A stretch of 14,494 bases of DNA, from NCBI GenBank assembly GCA_038239195.1, contig JBBSEZ010000249.1:1-14494 (forward strand), in the 5' to 3' direction. Positions 1 through 4,839 of the stretch are shown piece by piece (within the stretch, counting starts at the first letter, position 1; every line of letters starts with the position of its first letter). The notes under the pieces were generated by a model. The model had not been told where the DNA came from and did not search any database. It saw only the letters and a program-made list of their open reading frames with translations. This DNA comes from JBBSEZ01 sp038239195. GTDB taxonomy: Bacteria > Planctomycetota > Planctomycetia > Gemmatales > Gemmataceae. A program made the position numbers and the translations under genes.

Positions 1-17
1 CAAAGGAGTCATGGGAC

Positions 18-59
18 CATCCTCCGGGGAAGGGCCGGGCGAACGAGGCCCGGAGGATG
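18..59. repeat. Perfect 11-bp inverted repeat (hairpin) upstream of the first gene
   Basis: CATCCTCCGGG at 18-28 is matched exactly by its reverse complement CCCGGAGGATG at 49-59, with a 20-base loop. No T-run follows on either strand, so this is not a textbook intrinsic terminator. It could close a gene lying to the left of the window, or form a leader structure. It lies inside the frame that would be translated if the first gene began at the ATG at 11, which is one reason to prefer the later start. Confidence 0.5.
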
Positions 60-66
60 TCAACGG

Positions 67-96
67 TTGCCAAAAAGCGCAAGAGGAGTTTTTACA
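67..96 (+). promoter_or_regulatory. Weak candidate promoter for the MFS-acyltransferase gene
   Basis: TTGCCA at 67-72 and TTTACA at 91-96 are separated by 18 bases and form the only A/T-rich stretch before the gene. The -10 match is poor (3 of 6), so this is tentative. Confidence 0.22.
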
Positions 97-103
97 GAAC
101 GGG
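83..103 (+). repeat. Short dispersed motif, copy 1
   Basis: GAGGAGTTTTTACAG followed by AACGGG resembles copy 2 at 2335-2354 (about 16 of 20 aligned positions plus one gap). A looser copy 3 is at 4025-4040. Copies 1 and 2 lie 55-70 bases upstream of plus-strand start codons. Confidence 0.3.
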
Positions 104-157
104 CAACCCTTCTCCCCCCCGCGGAGCGGGTTAGTTCAACGCGATAAAGGAGGCGCG

Positions 158-2023
158 GTGAGCGCGCGGTTGCGACTGGCATCGCTGTGGCTGACGCACG
201 TGGCGCGCATCCTGGGCGACTGGTGCCTGCGCCTCGTCGTCGTCCTCGAAGGGACGGCGCTTCTGCGCGGCGGCGGCTGGCACCTCGCGACGGGCCTGTT
301 CATCGCTCCCTTTCTGCTGCTGGCCCCGCTCAACGGCTGTCTGAGCAACGGCCTACCGCGCCGCGCCGTCCTCGTCGCCTCCTCCGCCTTCACCCTGCTC
401 GCCGTCCTCCTCTTCGCCCTGGCCGGCGGGCCTTGGTGGGCCTGCCTCGCCGTCGTCGCGCTGGGCAGCGCCGTCAACAGCCCCGGGCGCTATGCCGTCC
501 TGCCCGCCGCGGCGCACGACGCCCACCTCCCCCTGCCGCGCGTCAACGGTTGGATGGAAATGGGCGGGGCGGCCGCCATCGTCGGCGGCGCGGCGCTCGG
601 CTGGGCCCTGTCCCAACCGGGCTGGCCCGCCGATGGCCCACCCCTCTCTACCCGCGTGCTGGTCGTCCTTCTGGCCCTCAACTTGGTCGCCTTCCTCGCC
701 GCCCTGGCCGTCTCGTTTCCGTCCGACGTGTTGCGCCCGGAGCCACCGCGACAGGCCATCGCCGGCTTCTTCCGCGACGCGCTCCGCGTGGCGCGCTCTT
801 CCGAGGCGCTGGGCCTGCTCCTCGGGCTCGCCGCGCTGCAAGCGCTGGTGACGGCCGGCCCGGGGGCCGTCGTGGAGCTCGCGCGCGGCGCGGGAGGCGG
901 CCTTCTGAAAGTGATGCTTCTCGTCGGTCTCGGCGCAGCGCTGGGCTGTGGCGCTGCCTCGCTCCAGGGCCACCCCCACCGCAGCCTTGGGCTGGTCCCG
1001 TACGGGGCCACCGGCCTCGTCCTCGCCTTGCTGTGGGCGATCTGGGGCTTCGGCCAGGGGATCGTGCCGTTCGTCCCGTGGATGCTGCTCGGCTTCATGA
1101 GCGGGCTGGTCAACGTCCCGCTCCGCGCCGCCTACCTCGCCGCCGTCCCCGCCGATGCGCGCGGGAACGGCATGTCGGTCATGAACGCCGCCATCTACGT
1201 CGTCACCCTCGCGCTGGCCGGGGCGCTGTTCGGCCTCGGCCAGGTCGGTGCGCTGACCACGTCCCTGGCCCAGCTCGCCGTCCTGGCGGCCCTGGCCGCG
1301 CTCGGGGCAGGCATCGCCTGGTGGCTGCTGCGGATGCCGGCGCTGGAGCTGCCGGTCGAACTGGCGTTCCTCCCGTTCTACCGCGTCCGCGCCCGCGGGC
1401 CTGGCGCCGAACTGATTCCCCCACGCGGCCCGCTGCTGCTGGTGAGCAATCACGCGGCCTACCTCGACCCGCTCTGGCTGGGCAAGCTGGTGCCGCGCCG
1501 ACTGACGCCGATGATGAGCAGCGTCTTCTACGACAAGCCGGTCCTCCGCTGGCTGATGAAGTACGTCGCCGGCACCATCCGGGTGCAGTCCGGCACGTTC
1601 CGCCGCGAGGCGCCCGAGCTCGCCGAGGCCGCCGCGGCGCTGCGACGGGGGCGCTGCGTGCTGATCTTTCCCGAGGGGAGGCTGCGCCGCAACGAGGAGC
1701 CGATCCTGCGGACCTTCGGGCAAGGCGCCTGGCACATCCTGCGCGAGCTGCCAGACACGCCCGTGGTCGCGTGCTGGATCGAGGGCGGCTGGGGCAGCTA
1801 CCTGTCGTATAAGAACGGCCCGCCGCGCAAGAACAAGCCGTTCGACTGGGGCCGGCTTGTCGAGATCGCCTTCGCCGAGCCGGCCCCCGTCCCGGCGGAG
1901 GTGCTCGCCGACCAGCGCGCCACGCGGCTCTACCTGATGCGTGCCTGCCTGGAGTGCCGCCGCCACCTGGGGCTCGAAGTGCCGCCCTTGCCCGGCGAGG
2001 CCGACGTCCAAGAGAAAGACTGA
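158..2023 (+). CDS. MFS transporter / 1-acyl-glycerol-phosphate acyltransferase fusion (LplT-PlsC type)
   Basis: This 621-residue protein starts at GTG 158, directly behind AAAGGAGG at 146-153. An in-frame ATG at 11 would add 49 low-complexity residues and run through a hairpin, so I did not use it. Residues 1 to about 393 are hydrophobic and resemble a many-helix major facilitator of the LplT/Aas type, with a short basic loop (PRRAV) between early helices. From about 400 the chain is a soluble PlsC acyltransferase: NHAAYLD at 431-437 is the NHxxxxD catalytic motif and FPEGR at 504-508 is the substrate motif. In LplT/Aas systems a lysophospholipid is moved across the inner membrane and re-acylated, so a single-chain flippase plus acyltransferase is the likely role. 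No acyl-ACP synthetase domain is present, so the acyl donor is probably pre-activated. Exact substrate is unknown. Confidence 0.9.
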   Translation: MSARLRLASLWLTHVARILGDWCLRLVVVLEGTALLRGGGWHLATGLFIAPFLLLAPLNGCLSNGLPRRAVLVASSAFTLLAVLLFALAGGPWWACLAVVALGSAVNSPGRYAVLPAAAHDAHLPLPRVNGWMEMGGAAAIVGGAALGWALSQPGWPADGPPLSTRVLVVLLALNLVAFLAALAVSFPSDVLRPEPPRQAIAGFFRDALRVARSSEALGLLLGLAALQALVTAGPGAVVELARGAGGGLLKVMLLVGLGAALGCGAASLQGHPHRSLGLVPYGATGLVLALLWAIWGFGQGIVPFVPWMLLGFMSGLVNVPLRAAYLAAVPADARGNGMSVMNAAIYVVTLALAGALFGLGQVGALTTSLAQLAVLAALAALGAGIAWWLLRMPALELPVELAFLPFYRVRARGPGAELIPPRGPLLLVSNHAAYLDPLWLGKLVPRRLTPMMSSVFYDKPVLRWLMKYVAGTIRVQSGTFRREAPELAEAAAALRRGRCVLIFPEGRLRRNEEPILRTFGQGAWHILRELPDTPVVACWIEGGWGSYLSYKNGPPRKNKPFDWGRLVEIAFAEPAPVPAEVLADQRATRLYLMRACLECRRHLGLEVPPLPGEADVQEKD

Positions 2024-2076
2024 GCTCCCTTCCTCGTGGGACGTTCGCGGACAATGGTTCCCCCCCGCGGCGTTCG

Positions 2077-2340
2077 TTGCGACTGGTGCTGCTGACCGAG
2101 ACCTTTCCGCCCGAGGTCAACGGCGTCGCGCGCGCCCTCGGCCGCTGGGTGGAGGCGTTTCGGTCGCGCGGCCATCAGGTCTCCGTCCTCCGCATCCCCG
2201 GCAGGGCCCGAATCGCTGGAGCGGAGGGGGGCGCTCCTACGGACGGTGCAGGCCATGAGGTCGGGGCGCCTTACGCGGCCACGTCCGCCGCCTTCGGCCT
2301 CGCCGGCGCGGCTGCTGACCTGGCGCCGCGCCAGGAGGAT
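2077..2340 (+). pseudogene. Truncated, frameshifted GT4-family glycosyltransferase (N-terminal fragment)
   Basis: From TTG 2077 the frame reads LRLVLLTETFPPEVNGVARA and then ALGRWVEAFRSRGHQVSVLR. This is the standard N-terminal Rossmann start of GT4 glycosyltransferases of the PimB/MgtA type, including the ExNGV nucleotide-sugar segment. Recognisable sequence stops near 2195. Another frame (from about 2246) contains SPARLLTWRRARR, which may be the next piece of the same family shifted by an indel. Nothing recognisable of the enzyme survives after 2340: the acceptor-side remainder and the whole C-terminal donor-binding half are missing, out of a family length near 350-400. The gene cannot be functional. 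The first frame is open into the downstream SRAP gene without a stop, giving a false appearance of fusion. Confidence 0.75.
2194..2214. repeat. Near-copy of the tRNA-Arg 3' end (candidate att-like direct repeat)
   Basis: ATCCCCGGCAGGGC at 2194-2207 is identical to 4696-4709, the 3' end of the tRNA-Arg gene read on the plus strand. Extended to 2214 the match is 19 of 21 bases against 4696-4716. The two copies are in direct orientation and 2,502 bp apart. The match falls where the glycosyltransferase homology ends. It could be an attachment-site relic or a coincidence within a GC-rich coding sequence. Confidence 0.45.
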
Positions 2341-2364
2341 TATTCAAGAACGGGGCCCGTTGAC
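2335..2364 (+). repeat. Short dispersed motif, copy 2, with a GC palindrome
   Basis: GAGGATTATTCAAGAACGGG at 2335-2354 resembles the motif at 83-103. It runs into AACGGG-G-CCCGTT (2349-2361), a perfect 6-bp inverted repeat around one base. It marks the right edge of the glycosyltransferase remnant and lies about 70 bases before the SRAP start codon. Confidence 0.35.
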
Positions 2365-2390
2365 TCCGATACAGGCAAATCTGGGATTGT
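2360..2390 (+). promoter_or_regulatory. Candidate promoter for the SRAP gene
   Basis: TTGACT at 2360-2365 is a good -35 match. The best downstream -10 is only GATTGT at 2385-2390, with a long 19-base spacer. The region is the most A/T-rich part of the gap before the start at 2425. Confidence 0.28.
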
Positions 2391-2424
2391 TCGTTTCGAC
2401 AGACGAGAAGGCGGGGGCGAACTC

Positions 2425-3108
2425 ATGTGTGGGCGTTACACCTTGGCGGCTAGCCCCGGAGCGCTGGCGGAGCACTTCGGCGTGGCCCCACCCGACCTGC
2501 CGCCCCGCTACAACGTCGCCCCGACCCAAAGTGTCTTCGCGGTCCTGGCCGGAGGGGAGGGGAGGGAGCCGGCGCTCCTCCGCTGGGGCCTCGTCCCCTC
2601 CTGGGCGAAGGACAAAGGCATCGGGGCCAGCCTCCTCAACGCTCGGGCGGAGACCGCGGCGGTCAAGCCCTGCTTCCGCTCCGCCTTCCAGCGCCGCCGC
2701 TGCCTGGTGCCGGCCGACGGGTTCTTCGAGTGGGCCAGGGCGGGGGGCCGCAAGCAGCCCTCCTACTTCACCCTGCGGGAGGGCGGCCCGTTCGCCTTCG
2801 CCGGGCTGTGGGAGGAGTGGGAGGGGGAGGGCGTCGAGCCGGTCCGCACTTGCGCCATCCTGACCACCGAGGCCAACGAGGTCGTGCGTCCGGTCCACGC
2901 GCGGATGCCCGCCATCCTGCGGCCGGACGACTGCGAGAGGTGGCTTGGGCACGTACCGGGGACACGGGAAGAACTGCTCTTGGTGCTGCGCCCGCTCCCC
3001 GGCGAGGCGCTGGTCGCCCGCCCGGTCAGCCCGTGGGTCAACGACGCCCGCCACGAGGGCCCGCGCTGCATCGAGCCGGTCGGCCCGGTCGGGGCACTCT
3101 TCCCCTGA
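2425..3108 (+). CDS. SRAP domain protein (YedK/HMCES family, abasic-site DNA crosslinker)
   Basis: This 227-residue protein begins MCGRYTL, fixing the start at ATG 2425: in the SRAP family the initiator Met is removed and Cys2 becomes the N-terminal residue that forms a thiazolidine crosslink with abasic sites in single-stranded DNA. The other expected residues are present: Asn72 in LNARAET, Glu102 in GFFEW and His158 in VHARMP, corresponding to the Asn, Glu and His of the YedK active site. RYNVAPTQ and RWGLVPSWAK are further family signatures, and the length is normal. A purine-rich GGCGGGGG lies just upstream as a plausible ribosome-binding site. The gene stands alone between remnants, apparently intact. 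Its expected role is protection of abasic sites at stalled replication forks. Confidence 0.95.
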   Translation: MCGRYTLAASPGALAEHFGVAPPDLPPRYNVAPTQSVFAVLAGGEGREPALLRWGLVPSWAKDKGIGASLLNARAETAAVKPCFRSAFQRRRCLVPADGFFEWARAGGRKQPSYFTLREGGPFAFAGLWEEWEGEGVEPVRTCAILTTEANEVVRPVHARMPAILRPDDCERWLGHVPGTREELLLVLRPLPGEALVARPVSPWVNDARHEGPRCIEPVGPVGALFP

Positions 3109-3131
3109 AGGCGGGGCGCCCCACTCCGTCG

Positions 3132-3348
3132 TCATCCGCCCGCCCCTCCGGCTTGCTCGGCCTGCCGGCGGTGCGCCTCGCTCATCTTCGCTCGCGTCTC
3201 GGGGCTGGCCTTGGCCCTCGGCCTGCCTGCGGTTGTCCCCGTTGGTGCCCGTGACGAGCCACGTCGCGCCAAAGGCCGCGCCCCCCACGCTCCAGCCGGC
3301 GCGGTGGAGGCGGTCGAACGACTCGTCAACACTCGGGTAAGTCGGCAT
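3132..3348 (-). pseudogene. Small MPTYP-family gene, copy A, frameshifted
   Basis: Reading leftward from ATG 3348, the first 40 or so codons give MPTYPSVDESFDRLHRAGWS and then GAAFGATWLVTGTNGDN, a coherent small-protein start. I recall such MPTYP...LHRAGW starts as recurrent short ORFs in Gemmata-group genomes, function unknown. After about residue 42 the frame turns to low-complexity Arg/Gly/Pro. A different frame then carries ASPETRAKMSEAHRRQ to a stop at 3132, a segment resembling NUMOD3-type repeats. I therefore read this as one gene broken by a frameshift, or a chimera of two pieces. It follows the 190-residue membrane-protein gene on the same strand after 68 bases. Copy B lies at 4101-4149. 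Confidence 0.55.
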
Positions 3349-3416
3349 CGTGGCTGGGCCTCGCTCTGGTCGCCGGCCGGGATCAGGAAACCGATGGCGT
3401 TCGCGCCGAGGGCGGG

Positions 3417-3989
3417 TCAGTCCGGCCAGCTCGACCTCCGCAGCCCCACCCCAGCATCGCCCCGGAACTCGACGAGGAACGTCTTGGGGCCGCCCTTCTC
3501 GTGCCAGTACCACGTCTCGGCCCACTCGCCCCGATCCCGCTCGGTCGTCGTCCTCGCGGGCTTGCCAAGGATGGCGCGGACCTGGGCCCTCGTCATGCCC
3601 CTCTGGACCTTGTTGAACTCCGCCTCCGTGACCTTCCGGCTCATGACGGCGGACACGAACCGCCCGCCCTGCCAGAGTTGCAGGACCGCGGGCGGGCCGC
3701 AGCAGCAGGACAGCAGCACGGGCCAGGCGAGCGAGCTGATCATGCCGCACAGGCGCCCCGCCGCGGTCTCCTGGCGGCCTGCGGGGCCCATGCGGCCGGC
3801 GTCCATCTCCTCGAGGTCGCCGCGGGCGAGCAGCCAGGTCACCGGCCCCAGGATGAGCGGGGCGAAGAAACTGCCGATCCCCAGCCCCATCATCAGCGGC
3901 CCCCGGTGGGGCTTGAGATCGCTGGGAGGCCGCACCGGGTCGGGGAGGGGCGCCTCGAAGTCCTCAAATCCGCCGGTCGTGTTTTCCAT
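3417..3989 (-). CDS. DUF4190-like membrane protein with C-terminal BamE/SmpA-like domain
   Basis: This 190-residue protein starts at ATG 3989, with AGAGAGG a few bases upstream. Residues 1-30 are acidic/proline-rich and probably cytoplasmic. Two hydrophobic stretches follow at about 32-55 and 83-105, separated by RGDLEEMDAGRMGPAGR, a linker typical of DUF4190 proteins of planctomycetes (hydrophobic, DLxxMDAGRMDPxGR, hydrophobic). Residues 120-176 have the BamE/SmpA pattern: FNKVQRGMTRAQVRAILG with KPART, then WYW and FLVEFRGD. That fold usually appears in outer-membrane assembly lipoproteins. Here there is no lipobox, so the domain would be anchored by the paired helices. Role unknown. It is the only apparently intact gene between remnants on this strand. 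Confidence 0.85.
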   Translation of the reverse strand: MENTTGGFEDFEAPLPDPVRPPSDLKPHRGPLMMGLGIGSFFAPLILGPVTWLLARGDLEEMDAGRMGPAGRQETAAGRLCGMISSLAWPVLLSCCCGPPAVLQLWQGGRFVSAVMSRKVTEAEFNKVQRGMTRAQVRAILGKPARTTTERDRGEWAETWYWHEKGGPKTFLVEFRGDAGVGLRRSSWPD

Positions 3990-4149
3990 GAGGGCCTCTC
4001 TGGCCGAACGGGGACCGCGCCGGGCTATTCAACAGACGGGCCCCGCGGGGGGACCGACCGCAAGGCGGGGAGATTGGTTCGCCGAGGACGGCAAGGAGGG
4101 CGCGGTGGAGGCGGGCGCGGGCCTCGTCAACGGTTGGGTAGGTCGGCAT
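3990..4149 (-). pseudogene. Small MPTYP-family gene, copy B, N-terminal remnant
   Basis: From ATG 4149 the minus strand reads MPTYPTVDEARARLHRA, closely matching copy A at 3348 both in protein and DNA: the two start regions (3301-3354 and 4102-4155) agree at most positions. After residue 17 the similarity ends and the sequence becomes unrelated (LLAVLGEPISPP). The open frame drifts into the start of the 190-residue gene. It is a decayed 5' fragment rather than a functional gene. Together with copy A it brackets the DUF4190-BamE gene, which could reflect duplication around that gene. Confidence 0.5.
4025..4044. repeat. Short dispersed motif, copy 3 (weak)
   Basis: CTATTCAACAGACGGGCCCC shares TATTCAA and the following GACGGG/AACGGG-GCCC pattern with copy 2 at 2335-2360. 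It lies about 40 bases upstream of the minus-strand start at 3989, so its orientation relative to the gene is opposite to that of copies 1 and 2. Confidence 0.25.
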
Positions 4150-4232
4150 CGCGGCATGCCCTTTCCCGTGCATTATTGGCCCGCTGGCGCGTCCGGGGGC
4201 GTGGAGGCGGGGGCTGCACTCTTGCGCCAGAA

Positions 4233-4529
4233 CTACTCCCGGCGGACGAATGCGCCCTTGCGGTCGAGGGCTGCTTGTTGGATCGCCTTGACGACGGCGG
4301 GCTTGTTGGGGAGCTTCTGGTTGATTCCGACTTGGCAGGCCAGGCTGTCCAATTCCTTGCGAGACAGCGGCTCGAGTTGTCCCGCGCCTCTTCAATCTGT
4401 TCCCGAGTGACGGAAGGGTCGGTTGCCCGGTTGTACAGGTCGAGCATCCTGGCCCCGGCCTGGGGGCCCTCCTCGGTCGCCCCCTTCTCCGCGGTCGATA
4501 GGGAGGGCGACGACGTCGGACGTTGACAT
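4233..4529 (-). pseudogene. Frameshifted small protein of unknown function
   Basis: Three frames join into one sensible small protein. It begins at ATG 4529 (MSTSDVVALP), shifts to a frame giving STAEKGATEEGPQAG and MLDLYNRATDPSVTREQIEE, and after AR shifts again near 4380 to QLEPLSRKELDSLACQVGIN, QKLPNKPAVVKAIQQAA and a TAG at 4233-4235. Each piece has ordinary charged helical composition and each join needs only one indel, so this looks like a recently broken gene of about 98 codons. The C-terminal part resembles a small helical DNA- or protein-binding unit, but I do not recognise the family. It ends 84 bases before MPTYP copy B on the same strand. Confidence 0.55.
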
Positions 4530-4694
4530 GGGCCTGGTTGGAGGGCCTCAGCTTGCGGAGACGATACGAGGGGACGGATTTCTGCGGGGAAAGCCCTCTT
4601 GCGCAGCAGACTTCCGCGGGCCTGACGGGCCAGTCCTGCCTTGCGACTGCCTCGAGACGTCCCTCAAGGGCCTTTGGAAACGAGGTTGCGTCAG
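4530..4694. other. Non-coding stretch with no recognised feature
   Basis: Between the small pseudogene and the tRNA 3' end I see no coherent coding frame, strong hairpin with T-run or convincing promoter. An open plus-strand frame here ends in peptides characteristic of the antisense of a tRNA and is not a gene. Confidence 0.4.
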
Positions 4695-4768
4695 TATCCC
4701 CGGCAGGGCTCGAACCTGCAACCTCTAGCTTCGGAGGCTAGCGCTCTATCCAATTGAGCTACGGGGAC
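4695..4768 (-). tRNA. tRNA-Arg (anticodon CCG)
   Basis: The minus strand folds into a standard cloverleaf. The acceptor GTCCCCG pairs with CGGGGAT (the first pair a G-U wobble). The D stem is GCTC/GAGC and the anticodon stem CTAGC/GCTAG around loop CTCCGAA gives anticodon CCG, reading CGG for arginine. The T stem is GCAGG/CCTGC with TTCGAGC. The variable loop has five bases and the discriminator is A. The 3' CCA is not encoded (CTG follows), so it must be added enzymatically. The gene lies 71 bases beyond the kinase stop on the same strand. Its 3' end is nearly duplicated at 2194-2214. Confidence 0.96.
4696..4716. repeat. tRNA-Arg 3' end, partner of the direct repeat at 2194-2214
   Basis: These bases cover the 3' acceptor strand and part of the T arm, the segment commonly used as an attachment core by tyrosine-integrase elements. 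It shares 19 of 21 bases, including a run of 14, with 2194-2214. The other copy lies on the 3' side of the tRNA, as expected if an element had inserted here. Confidence 0.45.
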
Positions 4769-4839
4769 GACCAGGGTCATTCTACCCGTTCGCCCCCGCA
4801 TGGCAATGAGTCTTGGCCCCACTTTGCCCCGCCCGCCCC

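Noticed and set aside
11..157. ATG at 11 as start of the MFS-acyltransferase gene
   Set aside because: The added 49 residues are low-complexity and cross an 11-bp hairpin; GTG 158 has a full Shine-Dalgarno and begins the first hydrophobic helix.
2344..3750. A 468-codon minus-strand frame opposite SRAP
   Set aside because: Only the short MPTYP segment in it is meaningful; the remainder is antisense to SRAP or out of phase with the DUF4190-BamE gene.
4423..4741. Plus-strand frames ending in SIPGRARTCNL and PAGLEPATSSFGG
   Set aside because: These peptides are the well-known antisense translation of a tRNA gene; the real feature is tRNA-Arg on the minus strand.
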